In this document: positions 18,624 through 27,619 of the stretch, piece after piece
Layout: every line of letters begins with the position of its first letter
Position numbering within the stretch: the stretch's first letter is position 1
DNA from: UBA5862 sp002408105
GTDB lineage: Bacteria > Pseudomonadota > Gammaproteobacteria > Pseudomonadales > UBA5862
DNA length: 64,000 nt
Direction: 5' to 3'
NCBI GenBank assembly: GCA_034189125.1
Contig: JAXHVB010000111.1
Coordinates: 1 to 64,000, forward strand
Position numbers and translations under genes: made by a program
The notes under the pieces: model-generated
Told to the model about the DNA's origin: nothing
Databases searched by the model: none
Seen by the model: the letters and a program-made list of their open reading frames with translations, nothing else

Positions 18624-19665
18624 GTGCGGGTTTGCGTGTGGCGGACTCGGGCATCACGAGCATGGCATCACCGTAGCTAAAAAACCGGTACCTGTGTTGA
18701 ACCGCGGTCCGATAGACACCCAAGAGCTCATCGCGGCCGACCAGGGCAGCCACCAGCATCAGCAGGCTGGAGCCTGGCAGGTGGAAATTGGTGATCAGCG
18801 CGTCAACGACCTGGAAGCGAAATCCGGGTGAAATCAGCAATTCGGTCTCACCCCTGAGTGGTTGTAGCCGTCCGGCCTGCGCCGCGGTTTCAAGGGCCCG
18901 CACACTGGTGGTTCCAACCGCCACAACACGCCCGCCCCTGGCGCGGGCCGCCTCAACTTGCGTACAGAGTTTGGGGGTCACCTCGATTCGCTCGGCGTGC
19001 AGCCGACCGTCGCGCAACTGCTCAGCCCTTGGCGGTTGAAAAGTCCCAGCGCCGACATGCAGCGTCACCTCGCCCACCTCGACGCCCTGGTGCTGCAGCT
19101 GGTCAAGCAACGCTTCGTCAAAATGAAGGCCTGCCGTCGGCGCAGCAACCGAACCCTCGCGGGTCGCGTACACCGTCTGGTAGCGCTCACGATCGAGGGG
19201 TTCATCGGCGCGGCCGAGGTAAGGCGGCAAGGGCATGTGACCGGCGTGATCGAGCACCTCGCGCAAAGACTCCTGCCCTTTCCACTCGACCACAAAGAGC
19301 GCACCTCGGCGCTCCACGACCTCGCAAACACCGTTGGCCCCAAAGACCTGTACTTTGGTGCCCACCCGTGGAGCTTTGCTCGCGCGCATGTGCACCAGTG
19401 CCCGGCAGGCGTCCAGCAAGCGCTCGACCAGCAGTTCCACCCGACCGCCACTGGCCTTGGCGCCGAAAAGACGTGCCGGGATGACGCGGCTGTTGTTGCG
19501 CACCAGCAAATCGCCTGGTTGCAATAGGTCCGGCAGGTCGCGGAACACCCGGTGGTGCACAACGCCCGCTGCCAGGTGCAACAGGCGGCTGTCGGAGCGA
19601 ACGGACGTCGGATACCGCGCGATCAGTTCGTCCGGCAGATCAAAATCGAAATCGCGCAGCGCCAT
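18616..19665 (-). CDS. queA: S-adenosylmethionine:tRNA ribosyltransferase-isomerase
   Basis: QueA adds the ribosyl moiety of SAM to preQ1 in tRNA, forming epoxyqueuosine. The start MALRDFDFDLPDELIARYP matches the family N-terminus, so the ATG at 19665 (349 aa) is preferred. ATGs at 19671 and 19686 are also in frame and ribosome sites are weak for all. Conserved blocks include RVIPARLFGAKASGGRVE, HMPLPPYLGR, the AAPTAGLHFD motif near the middle, LHVGAGTFQP and VGTTSVRALE. It heads the queA-tgt-yajC-secDF cluster and is divergent from the tRNA-Leu gene. Confidence 0.95.
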   Translation of the reverse strand: MALRDFDFDLPDELIARYPTSVRSDSRLLHLAAGVVHHRVFRDLPDLLQPGDLLVRNNSRVIPARLFGAKASGGRVELLVERLLDACRALVHMRASKAPRVGTKVQVFGANGVCEVVERRGALFVVEWKGQESLREVLDHAGHMPLPPYLGRADEPLDRERYQTVYATREGSVAAPTAGLHFDEALLDQLQHQGVEVGEVTLHVGAGTFQPPRAEQLRDGRLHAERIEVTPKLCTQVEAARARGGRVVAVGTTSVRALETAAQAGRLQPLRGETELLISPGFRFQVVDALITNFHLPGSSLLMLVAALVGRDELLGVYRTAVQHRYRFFSYGDAMLVMPESATRKPAHA

Positions 19666-19737
19666 CGGCATCGGGTTTGGGGCCATTCGGGAGGCGCGCA
19701 GGGTACCGGAAGCGGCGAGTGGGCGCCAACCATTGGA

Positions 19738-19765
19738 TTGACCGGCCGTGGCGCGCAGCTATAAT
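19738..19765 (+). promoter_or_regulatory. Promoter of tRNA-Leu
   Basis: TTGACC (19738-19743), a 16-base spacer and a perfect TATAAT (19760-19765) lie just upstream of the tRNA. The GC-rich discriminator GGCGCGC that follows is typical of stringently controlled stable-RNA promoters. Confidence 0.85.
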
Positions 19766-19775
19766 GGCGCGCTCA

Positions 19776-19862
19776 GCCGGGGTGGCGAAACTGGTAGACG
19801 CGCCAGACTCAAAATCTGGTGGTGGCAACACCGTGTCGGTTCGACTCCGACCCTCGGCACCA
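19776..19862 (+). tRNA. tRNA-Leu (anticodon CAA)
   Basis: The acceptor arms GCCGGGG (19776-19782) and CCTCGGC (19852-19858) pair with one G-T wobble. The discriminator A and an encoded CCA follow. The anticodon stem CCAGA/TCTGG encloses the loop CTCAAAA, giving anticodon CAA, which reads UUG. The long variable arm GGTGGCAACACC and the T-loop GGTTCGACTCC fit class II tRNA-Leu. No clear terminator follows before ppk. Confidence 0.96.
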
Positions 19863-19990
19863 GCATTTCTGTCTGTCTCCACACTTGTCTGCCACTCAGG
19901 GCCCTGGCCTCCACTGCTTGGCTGTCATGAAAGATCCACCAGCTTTGGACATACTGCCTGGCTGGTTGTTGAATTTCCCTGTTGAGCCTC

Positions 19991-22069
19991 ATGGCCACCG
20001 CATCACACACCATCGCCAAAGAACTCAGCTGGTTGAGCTTCAACGCCCGCGTCCTGCAGGAAGCGATGGACCCCGAAGTCCCGCTGATCGAGCGGTTGCG
20101 CTTTCTCGGCATCTTCTCCAACAACCTCGACGAGTTCTTTCGTGTCCGGGTCGCAGATGTCAAACGGCGGATCCTGATCGAGTCGGAAAGCGCCGAAGGG
20201 AATGACGCCGAACAGCTGATGAAAGAGATCCAGCTTGAGGTGCTGGACCTGCAGCAACAGTTCGAACGGACCTATCAGGCGATCGTGCAGCAGCTGGCCG
20301 CACAGAACATTGTCATTCTGGACGAGTCGCAACTCAGCGAGCCGCAGGGCCACTGGGTGCAGCAGTATTTTTACGACCATGTACTGCCGGTGCTCTCGCC
20401 AGTTCTACTCAGCGACGATAAGGAATTTCCTTCGCTCGAGGACCAGTCGATCTACCTGGCGATCAAGCTGACCCTCGCCGACGACCGCTCGGAGTATTCG
20501 CTGCTGGAGATTCCCACCGAGCGCGTCGGTCGATTCATCGCCATTCCTCAGTTCGGTAAAAAACGCCCCACCCTCCACACCTTCATCCTGCTCGAAAACA
20601 TCATCCGATTCTGTTTGAAGCAGGTCTACGCTGCGGTGTTGGATGTGACCGAGGCCACCGCGTACACCATCAAGGTCACCCGGGACGCAGAACTCGAACT
20701 GGAAGACGGCATCTCTCAAAGCCTGCTCGATCAACTCTCGAGCAGCATCAAGGCCCGGCTACACGCAGCACCTGTGCGGTTTGTGTACGACAAAGAAATG
20801 CCTGCAGAAATGACGCATTTCTTCATCCGAAAACTGAAGCTGCTGTCCTACGACAGCATGATTCCAGGCGCTCGGCACCACAACTTCAAGGACTTTATAA
20901 ACTTTCCAGCCGTCGGCCGACGCCAACTGGTGCGCCAACCCGAGGCGCCCCTGCACTCTTCGGAGTTCGATGTCCACCGCAACGCATTCGATGCCATTCG
21001 CAGCAGGGACATTCTGCTGTATTACCCGTACCACAGCTTTCGTCACTTCACCGACTGGCTTAACCAGGCGGCCGTCGACCCCAGAGTCCGGTCCATTCAC
21101 ATTTCTCTGTACCGGGTGGCCCGCCAGTCCCGTGTGGTCAACGCACTCATCTGCGCGGCCCGCAACGGCAAGCAGGTGACAGCAACGGTGGAACTGCGCG
21201 CCCGCTTCGATGAAGCCGCCAACATCGAGTGGGCCAAGACAATGACCGAAGCCGGCGTGAGTGTGGAGTTCGGCGTCCCCACCCTCAAAGTCCACACCAA
21301 ACTCTGCCTGATTCATCGAGAAGAGGCGGGGCGCGTCCTCCGCTATGCACACATTGGCACAGGCAACTTTCACGAAGGCACCGCGAAGGTTTACACGGAC
21401 TTCAGCCTCTTCACCACCCATCCAGACATCACGCTGGAAGTCGAACAGGTGTTCGAGTTTCTTGCGCGTCCATACCGCGCCCAGCAGTTTAGACACCTTG
21501 TGGTCTCCCCACTGAACACCCGCTCCCGGTGGGTGCGCCTGGTGCAACGGGAGATGGAACATGCGCAGGCAGGCCGGGCTGCCCGGATCATCCTCAAGGT
21601 CAACAACCTGGTCGATGACGCCACCACTGAACTGCTGTACCAAGCGAGTCAGGCAGGTGTGCGGATCGAGATGATTGTGCGGGGGATGTGCAGCCTGACC
21701 CCTGGGCTGCCGGGCATCAGCGAAAACATCTCCGCCATCAGCATCGTCGACCAGTACTTGGAGCACCCGCGGGTGTTCGTGTTTCACAATGACGGCGACA
21801 GCGAAGTCTACATCTCATCCGCGGACCTGATGACACGCAACCTCGATCACCGGGTTGAAGTGGGGTGTCCGGTGTATGACCCAGCGCTCAAGCAGACCAT
21901 CGTCGACATCCTTGAGCTGCAGTTGACTGACAACGTCAAGGCCCGGGTGCTGGACGCAACGCTGGAGAACCACTACCAGCGCCGGGGGCGTCGGCGCAAC
22001 CGCTCACAGCGGAGCATCCGCCGGTACCTGGCTGAGCAAACGAAAGGTGTTTCGCAGCCCACGGGTTAA
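19991..22069 (+). CDS. ppk1: Polyphosphate kinase 1
   Basis: PPK1 makes polyphosphate from ATP. The protein is 692 aa from the ATG at 19991; a TTG three codons upstream is also open. It has the N-terminal ELSWLSFNARVLQEA and SNNLDEFFRVRV blocks. The autophosphorylated histidine lies in the VHTKLCLIH segment, aligned with the IHAKL of E. coli PPK, and the second conserved His is in RYAHIGTGNFH. The C-terminal VYISSADLMTRNLDHRVE block is present. The tail is arginine-rich. Its stop overlaps that of the convergent hydrolase within a shared TTAA at 22066-22069. Confidence 0.97.
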   Translation: MATASHTIAKELSWLSFNARVLQEAMDPEVPLIERLRFLGIFSNNLDEFFRVRVADVKRRILIESESAEGNDAEQLMKEIQLEVLDLQQQFERTYQAIVQQLAAQNIVILDESQLSEPQGHWVQQYFYDHVLPVLSPVLLSDDKEFPSLEDQSIYLAIKLTLADDRSEYSLLEIPTERVGRFIAIPQFGKKRPTLHTFILLENIIRFCLKQVYAAVLDVTEATAYTIKVTRDAELELEDGISQSLLDQLSSSIKARLHAAPVRFVYDKEMPAEMTHFFIRKLKLLSYDSMIPGARHHNFKDFINFPAVGRRQLVRQPEAPLHSSEFDVHRNAFDAIRSRDILLYYPYHSFRHFTDWLNQAAVDPRVRSIHISLYRVARQSRVVNALICAARNGKQVTATVELRARFDEAANIEWAKTMTEAGVSVEFGVPTLKVHTKLCLIHREEAGRVLRYAHIGTGNFHEGTAKVYTDFSLFTTHPDITLEVEQVFEFLARPYRAQQFRHLVVSPLNTRSRWVRLVQREMEHAQAGRAARIILKVNNLVDDATTELLYQASQAGVRIEMIVRGMCSLTPGLPGISENISAISIVDQYLEHPRVFVFHNDGDSEVYISSADLMTRNLDHRVEVGCPVYDPALKQTIVDILELQLTDNVKARVLDATLENHYQRRGRRRNRSQRSIRRYLAEQTKGVSQPTG

Positions 22070-22998
22070 GCTGCTTCGGTCCGCACTGCGCCCTCAAGCT
22101 GACGGCGCAGCCAATCGCGAACCTGCAGCGCAATGGCCTCAGGGCGCTCCAGCATGAAGCAGTGTCCTCCCGCGGTCTGCTGTGCCGCAACCCACTTCGA
22201 CGACTGGGCCGCCTTGCGACTTGCCGGCGCCACAAAGGGAATGGTGCGGTCCCCATGGAGCAACAACCCGGGCGCCTTCACCCGCTTCAACAGTCGCCAG
22301 TAGTTGAGCGGCTGGCTGCCATAGATCTGCGCTTCAAGCCATGGCGGGCATTTGAGTCTGACAGTGCCGTCAGACGCTTCGCCCAACCCATACTCCACAA
22401 AACACCTGAAGGCTTGGTCATCCCAACCCCTGTAGCCTCCCCGACCATGCAGGTGGTTCCAGGCGGACTCGCGGTTCGGCCACTGGGATGTCCGCGCCAG
22501 GGCCTGGCGCACCATCGGCGAGCGGTCCATCAACCCCAGCAACCGGGCCACACGCACGACCGGATTCAATGTCGGTGGGTGCAGCACCGCATCGAGCCCC
22601 ACCCAGGCACTGAAGGCATTGGGTTGGAGGCCGGCGAGACAAAGTGTCATGGCTCCGCCGAAACTGTGCCCCATGCCGACCCAGGGCACACCCGCCGCGT
22701 ACTTGGCTCGAAATGCTTCGATGACCTGGATGCAGTGCTCGGCAGTGCGATTCCAGCCCAAAAATGCGCCACCGGCATCGCTGTCACCATGGCCTTGAAC
22801 ATCCGTCAGAATCAGATCGAATTCATCGACGAACTCGGACAACAGTGGCCAGTACGCCAACCCACAAAACCCGTTGCCATGGATGAAGTGCAGCACCGGC
22901 AAACCGCGGGACTTTGTGCGCCACCCACGCAACCGGAACCCCGGCTCAACTTCAAGCGCCCAGGGCGTCAGGCGCGAATCGGGCATGGGCTGGGACAT
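22066..22998 (-). CDS. Alpha/beta-fold hydrolase
   Basis: A 310-residue alpha/beta hydrolase: HFIHGNGFCGLAYW oxyanion region near 38-50, DVQGHGDSD near 66-74, nucleophile elbow G-H-S-F-G-G with Ser112, and a C-terminal AGGHCFMLERPE block carrying the probable catalytic His. The ATG at 22998 was chosen for its AGGAG site; the open frame starts 12 codons earlier. The substrate is unknown. It is convergent with ppk1, with overlapping stop codons, and divergent from the MFS gene. Confidence 0.8.
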   Translation of the reverse strand: MSQPMPDSRLTPWALEVEPGFRLRGWRTKSRGLPVLHFIHGNGFCGLAYWPLLSEFVDEFDLILTDVQGHGDSDAGGAFLGWNRTAEHCIQVIEAFRAKYAAGVPWVGMGHSFGGAMTLCLAGLQPNAFSAWVGLDAVLHPPTLNPVVRVARLLGLMDRSPMVRQALARTSQWPNRESAWNHLHGRGGYRGWDDQAFRCFVEYGLGEASDGTVRLKCPPWLEAQIYGSQPLNYWRLLKRVKAPGLLLHGDRTIPFVAPASRKAAQSSKWVAAQQTAGGHCFMLERPEAIALQVRDWLRRQLEGAVRTEAA

Positions 22999-23408
22999 AC
23001 ACACCACTCCTGTGCGGCCACCACCGGCCAACAAAAAGGCCGCATCTTACCCAAAAGTTGCATTGCGCACTTGTTTTGTTTTTCCGCGCGTTTCCCGCTA
23101 AGCTGCGCCAGCGCTCAAGGCCACAGACCAATTACAGCCATTCGCTGAGACCCAGCGAAGCGCACCCAAACCTGACACACCCCGCGGCATGGCTGCGCCG
23201 AGGCGACCCCTCCGCACCATCCAGAGACCGCAATACGCAGTCGGTCTTCACCCGCTGCGGCCGCTCACCCAGCACCGCGGCCAGCCGCTGAGCGGCGCGT
23301 CAACCGCCTGCGCCCACGGACCTGCCCACGGGCGGAGGCAGCGCAGGGATGCCCCATTGTGTCGGAGCACACCCGCCCCGGCCGGCTATCTCGTTTAGGG
23401 GAATATCG
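22999..23408. other. Intergenic region between a hydrolase gene and an MFS gene
   Basis: These 410 bp separate divergent genes and contain no ORF with coding character. A 7-bp hairpin TTCGCTG (23141-23147) / CAGCGAA (23153-23159) is visible, and the stretch 23180-23400 is very GC-rich with many small inverted repeats. No convincing -35/-10 pair was found. It probably holds both promoters and a long 5' leader for the MFS gene. Confidence 0.4.
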
Positions 23409-24689
23409 ATGTTCTACGGTTGGAAACTGCTCGCAGCGATCAGCTTTTGTTACCTGGTGGGCGTGGGTACCTGCCTCTATGGCTTCTCTGTTGCCCTGCC
23501 CGCCCTGCTGGCCGACCTTGGCTGGAGCCGCAGTGAAGCTTCGCTCGGCTTCTCAATTCTAATGCTGACCTGGGGCATCAGCGCCCCTGGCGTGGCCGCT
23601 CTGATCAACCGCACCAACACCCGAACGACTTTTTTGATCGGCGGCGCCTGCATCACACTGGGCGCCAGCATCACCTATTTCACCAGTTCGTTGCCGGTGT
23701 TTTACATTGGAACCGGGCTGATCATGGGTGCCGGACTTTCAATGACCACAGTGCTGCCAGGCACCCACCTGCTCGCACACTGGTTCGTGCGCCGCAGGGC
23801 CCTTGCCATGGGTCTGTTCATGGCCAACGGCGGACTCGGTGCATTCTTCATCGCACCTGCCATGTCACAGCTCATCGCTGCCACGGGCGATTGGCGTGTT
23901 GCCTGGCTGTGCATGGCGATCAGCGGCGTGGTGGTCGGACTCGTCGGCTACCTGGTGATTCGTGAAACCCCAGCCGAAATGGGCCAGCATGCAGACGGCG
24001 CCGCAGGCCTCACGGCTGCGGCTCCTGCCGGACACAAGGTCATTGCATCTGCCGTCTACAAAACGGACCAGGACTGGGTCCTCAAAGATGCACTGGCCAC
24101 CCGGTTCTTTTGGCTGATCGTGTTTGTTGCTTGCGTGGCGACATCCGCCAGTGCCGTGGTCAATGCACACCTGATCTTGCACCTCACTGACATCGGAATT
24201 TCTTCACTGATCGCCGCCAGTGCGCTCGGCGTGCTGGGCATCCTCAACACCGCTGGTCGGGTTCTGGGTGGGGGCGCTGGCGACCGACTGGATCCACGTT
24301 GGCTGCTCGGCGGGGGAATGGCGCTGCAAGCCGGTGCCCTGTTGGTGCTGATCACCAGCGCCAGCGAGTTCGCGACCTATGCCTTCGCGGCCATGTTTGG
24401 GTTTGGCTTTGGCATCTACCTGGTGGCCATGACCACACTGGTGGCGAACTACTTCGGCTCTGCCCACTACGCGAGCATCGCCGCAATCCAGGGCCTTGCC
24501 TACACGGTTGTTGCGGCTTCCGGCCCGCTGGTGGCGGGCCTTCTGTACGACCAGCAAGGCAGTTATCAGATAAGCTTCTGGGCCTTCTGCGCATTGTCAG
24601 TGGTTGCTGCCGGCGCAGTCGCGGCAATGCGCCCCCCCGAAGGGCGTTCAGGGCACGCGGCCCCGTCGGCTGCGGCAACGGCCGAATAG
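23409..24689 (+). CDS. MFS transporter, oxalate/formate- or monocarboxylate-like
   Basis: A 426-residue integral membrane protein with about 12 hydrophobic helices, split by a soluble loop at ~residues 195-235. The start FYGWKLLAAISFCYLVGVGT and the arginine-bearing RRRALAMGLFMANGGLGAF loop match the OFA/monocarboxylate branch of the major facilitator superfamily. The ATG at 23409 follows TAGGGG. The substrate cannot be told; small carboxylates are typical of the branch. A related MFS gene lies at 25,722, and acyl-CoA genes follow, which suggests uptake of an organic acid catabolised by that region. Confidence 0.85.
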   Translation: MFYGWKLLAAISFCYLVGVGTCLYGFSVALPALLADLGWSRSEASLGFSILMLTWGISAPGVAALINRTNTRTTFLIGGACITLGASITYFTSSLPVFYIGTGLIMGAGLSMTTVLPGTHLLAHWFVRRRALAMGLFMANGGLGAFFIAPAMSQLIAATGDWRVAWLCMAISGVVVGLVGYLVIRETPAEMGQHADGAAGLTAAAPAGHKVIASAVYKTDQDWVLKDALATRFFWLIVFVACVATSASAVVNAHLILHLTDIGISSLIAASALGVLGILNTAGRVLGGGAGDRLDPRWLLGGGMALQAGALLVLITSASEFATYAFAAMFGFGFGIYLVAMTTLVANYFGSAHYASIAAIQGLAYTVVAASGPLVAGLLYDQQGSYQISFWAFCALSVVAAGAVAAMRPPEGRSGHAAPSAAATAE

Positions 24690-24714
24690 GCGTTTTCTAC
24701 CTAAAATCGGCGCG

Positions 24715-24948
24715 CTAGTGCGGTTTGTTGCGACGGGCAGACCGCGCCCGCTGGCTGCGCAGCAGGCGGCGCAACAACCAGCGCGTGGCGGTAGAAAAGG
24801 CGACGACCCCCAGAAACAACAGCAGGTAGTCCTTGGTGTCCGCCGGCTGAAGGTCACGGCCGACCAGCCCCACCAGCACCAACAGCAGCGTCAGTGATCC
24901 AAAGTTGACGATGAGTTCGTCACGCAGGGAGGTGTTCGACGGAGGCAC
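24715..24948 (-). CDS. Small membrane protein, unknown function
   Basis: A 77-residue protein starting with GTG at 24948. It has two hydrophobic segments (~residues 15-30 and ~42-56) and a very basic C-terminus (RWLLRRLLRSQRARSARRNKPH region), consistent with a two-span inner-membrane protein. I do not recognise a family. It lies downstream of the glutaredoxin-like gene on the same strand (79 bp) and is convergent with the MFS gene. The ribosome site is weak, so the start is uncertain. Confidence 0.5.
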   Translation of the reverse strand: MPPSNTSLRDELIVNFGSLTLLLVLVGLVGRDLQPADTKDYLLLFLGVVAFSTATRWLLRRLLRSQRARSARRNKPH

Positions 24949-25027
24949 GGCCTAGGGGTGTGTTAAGGAAGGAATGGTGCGGTGATGCAGTCAGCGGGAG
25001 CGGCACCACCGGCCTTTGGAGCCTGAT

Positions 25028-25396
25028 TCAGCGAAACCGCTGTTCGAGGTAATCGACAATGTCCGCCGACTCGTACAACCAGCGCTCTGCGCCCGAGCGA
25101 TCCTGGATTTTCAGGCAGGGGACCTGACACCGGCCACCCCCCTGAATCAGCTCGCGTCGGTACCGCTCGACCCGCGCAACATCGCGCACTTCTACAGGCA
25201 CCTGGAGGCGCTTGAGCGCACGTCGGGCACGAAAGCAAAAAGCGCAGCCCGCGTGGGTGTACAACACAAGAGCCCGCGCCGCCCGCTCGACCTCGGCCTG
25301 TTGGGCGGGGCTGCGAAGCGCACGCCCCCGCTTGAGGCGGTCGGCAACCGACACTGCTGGAACCAACAACGCTCGAATCCCGGCCACTGCTGTCAC
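25028..25396 (-). CDS. Glutaredoxin-family protein
   Basis: A 122-residue thioredoxin-fold protein with the redox motif C-A-F-C at residues 51-54 (YTHAGCAFCFRARRAL), the cis-proline strand QVPCLKI, and a C-terminal SADIVDYLEQ helix. These are the marks of glutaredoxin or the glutathione-S-transferase N-terminal domain. The N-terminal ~40 residues form an amphipathic, basic extension not needed for the fold. The start is GTG at 25396 with an unclear ribosome site; a second GTG at 25387 is possible. Partners are unknown. Confidence 0.78.
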   Translation of the reverse strand: MTAVAGIRALLVPAVSVADRLKRGRALRSPAQQAEVERAARALVLYTHAGCAFCFRARRALKRLQVPVEVRDVARVERYRRELIQGGGRCQVPCLKIQDRSGAERWLYESADIVDYLEQRFR

Positions 25397-25721
25397 CCCC
25401 CGGAAAAATTTCGGCGGTATTAAACCCAGTTTGGCGCGTCAGTGCAAACGGCACCCACCGGCGCTCCAACGCTGGCAAAGTTCGGCCCCAGCACAGGGTC
25501 CTCATAGGACAGAGCGCGCGGAACGACCCGGCGCGAGCAGGACCTGCACGAACCGCCTAGAACGGGCTTTTCGGTGGCCCCAGTCTTGCCTTGCACCGAC
25601 AGCGAATTCCTGTATGGTGGGCGCCCCTTCAGCGCAGCGCGGTCACCGCGCCCGGTGCCCTGTTCGGTGTGATCAGCCACTACTGATGCAGCCGGTCGGG
25701 CTAGGTCGATCAGGTCAACCC
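25397..25721. other. Intergenic region upstream of the second MFS gene
   Basis: These 325 bp between divergent genes hold the candidate promoter at 25591-25618. I see no RNA gene or ORF with coding character in them. Confidence 0.4.
25591..25618 (+). promoter_or_regulatory. Candidate sigma-70 promoter of the second MFS gene
   Basis: TTGCAC (25591-25596), 16 bases, then TATGGT (25613-25618) preceded by TG as an extended -10. Transcription would start near 25,625, about 95 bp before the ATG. Confidence 0.5.
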
Positions 25722-26978
25722 ATGACCCCCACTCCCACACCAAACCTCCCGGGCCGACAGCCTTTCGACGGCTGGAAAATGGTCACCGTCGCCTTTTTCA
25801 ACGACTTCATTTCGGTGGGCTTTTTCTTTTATTCGTACGGGCTGTTCTTTTTGGCCCTGGCGAATGACTTTGGCGGTTCACACCTCGGGCTGTCCGTCGG
25901 GTTTATGCTCAGCAATGCCATGGGCGCGGTCATGGCACCCTTCCTGGGTCAGGCACTCGACCGCTTAGACATCAAATGGATCATGGTGTCAGGCGCGGTC
26001 TCGCTTTCGATCGGCTATGCCTTGCTGTCACAGATCAACTCCCTGTGGCAGTTCTATTTGATCCTCGGAACCTTTCTCGCCTTTGGCAGCTCAGCCATGG
26101 GCGGGCAGTCCTCTTCCAAGCTCGTGGCCAACTGGTTCCATCGCCGGCGTGGCCTCGCACTGGGAGTGGCCACCATGGGCATTTCCGCCTCGGGGATTGT
26201 GATGCCAGGGATCGCCGCCTGGTTGATCGGTATGGTCGGGTGGCGAGGCGGATACCTGGTGTATGCCATCGCGGCTCTTGCGTTGGTCACGCCGGTGGTG
26301 TTGCTGTATGCACGCACTTCGCCCGAATCCGTTGGCCAGTTTCCCGATGGAGTGGCCCCCAGGCCCACCACTTCCGACCAGCCGGTCACTGTGGAGTCGG
26401 CTTTTACTTCGCGCATGATCCTGAGTTCGGGTGACTTCTGGTTCACAGCCCTCACCTTTGCCATTCTGGTTGGGGTGTTTCAGGCCGTGCTGGTGCACAT
26501 GGTCCCGCAACTGACCAGCCAAGGCCTCGGCGCGGGCCATGCAGCTGCGGTATTGTCGTTGTCGGCAGGGCTTGGTGTGTTGGGTAAGTTGGTGTTCGGC
26601 TGGCTCACCGACCTCAACGAACCACGCATCGCCGTCTGGCTTTGCATTGGAACACAGCTGGTGGGCGCCTGGATGTTGATGTCGTTCAGCTCGTTGTCTT
26701 GGCTGCTGTTGGCAGGCGCGGTCTTCGGTTTCGGCATGGGCGGCGTGGTGCCGTTGCAAAGTTCGGTCATCGGCCAGGTGTTCGGGCGGCTTTCGTTCGG
26801 TCGTGCCGTAGGCCTGCTGCGCCCGGCGATGCTGCCATTGCAGGTGATTCCAGTGCCGCTTGCGGGCTGGATCTACGACCTCACGGGAACCTACCGGTTG
26901 TCCTACATTGTCCTGATGCTGGCGCTGGTGTTTGCGGCCTTCAGCATCGCCATGGTCCGCATTCCCCAACCCGAATAG
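25722..26978 (+). CDS. MFS transporter, monocarboxylate-like
   Basis: A 418-residue protein with about 12 hydrophobic helices. It has the GWKMVTVAFFNDFISVGFFFYS start, an FLGQALDRLDIKW loop between helices 2 and 3, and the NWFHRRRGLALGVATMG segment typical of the monocarboxylate/OFA-like MFS branch. The ATG at 25722 (AGGT upstream) places a short polar leader before helix 1; an ATG 11 codons upstream is possible. It resembles the MFS gene at 23,409 in length and type. It precedes the MaoC pair by ~190 bp on the same strand, so import of the substrate for that pathway is a reasonable inference. Confidence 0.85.
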   Translation: MTPTPTPNLPGRQPFDGWKMVTVAFFNDFISVGFFFYSYGLFFLALANDFGGSHLGLSVGFMLSNAMGAVMAPFLGQALDRLDIKWIMVSGAVSLSIGYALLSQINSLWQFYLILGTFLAFGSSAMGGQSSSKLVANWFHRRRGLALGVATMGISASGIVMPGIAAWLIGMVGWRGGYLVYAIAALALVTPVVLLYARTSPESVGQFPDGVAPRPTTSDQPVTVESAFTSRMILSSGDFWFTALTFAILVGVFQAVLVHMVPQLTSQGLGAGHAAAVLSLSAGLGVLGKLVFGWLTDLNEPRIAVWLCIGTQLVGAWMLMSFSSLSWLLLAGAVFGFGMGGVVPLQSSVIGQVFGRLSFGRAVGLLRPAMLPLQVIPVPLAGWIYDLTGTYRLSYIVLMLALVFAAFSIAMVRIPQPE

Positions 26979-27169
26979 CCGCCTGGCAGGCTCAATTGAC
27001 CGGTTTGCAAGCCCGGTGATACCTTGTGCGCTCCTTGCTGCGGCCCTGCCGCCTGGACTCCGTCGGCCACCGGCGCGACGCCTGTGCACCACGCCGGGCA
27101 ACGGAGAACCTCAAGTTGTCTCCAATAGACATCGAGTTGCAATAACAACCTTCAAGGAGAATGAAGGCT

Positions 27170-27619
27170 ATGGCCAAGATCAACCCGCCAGGGTTTCCGA
27201 TCGAGCGCGGCAAAATCCACGAATTTGCCAATTCGATCGAAGACGACAACCCACTTTTCCACGACCTCGAAGCGGCCAAGACCGCCGGACTGCCTTCGGT
27301 CCCCGCACCCCCCACCTTTACCGCAACCGCCGCCCACTTCTCCGGACCTGAGGAAGGCAGCGCGATCCAAAGCCTGGGCCTGGATCTACGCTTCGTGTTG
27401 CACGGCGGCCAAGAGCTCGAATACGTGCGTCCGGTGTTTGCTGGCGATGTGCTGACTTCCCGTCAAGGTGAAACCAAGTCGTTCGTCAAAGAAGGGCGCC
27501 GCGGCGGAAAAATGAAAATCTTCGAGATGCACAGCGAGTTCGTCGACCAAAATGGTGAAGTGGTCATCAAGATGGTCAACACTGTTCTGCAAACCGGGGG
27601 AGTGGTGAAAGATGACTGA
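27170..27619 (+). CDS. MaoC-like hydratase partner, FAS1-type N-terminal dehydratase domain
   Basis: A 149-residue single hot-dog-fold protein. The FANSIEDDNPLFHD segment and the AAKTAGLPSVPAPPTF stretch match the N-terminal-type MaoC (FAS1-like dehydratase) family, as in HadA or ChsH2 proteins. These lack a full catalytic motif and work as a heteromer with a catalytic partner. An in-frame ATG at 27161 lies only 1 base after AAGGAG (27154-27159), while the ATG at 27170 is 10 bases away and is preferred. It overlaps the next gene, the probable catalytic partner, by 8 bp, which supports a heteromeric (R)-specific enoyl-CoA hydratase. Confidence 0.83.
   Translation: MAKINPPGFPIERGKIHEFANSIEDDNPLFHDLEAAKTAGLPSVPAPPTFTATAAHFSGPEEGSAIQSLGLDLRFVLHGGQELEYVRPVFAGDVLTSRQGETKSFVKEGRRGGKMKIFEMHSEFVDQNGEVVIKMVNTVLQTGGVVKDD

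Noticed and set aside
20759..21787. Open frame of 342 codons antisense to ppk1
   Set aside because: No motif or ribosome site; it is a shadow of the ppk1 codon pattern.
26091..27101. Open frame of 336 codons antisense to the second MFS gene
   Set aside because: Composition is that of the reverse complement of membrane-helix codons, with no homology-like motif.
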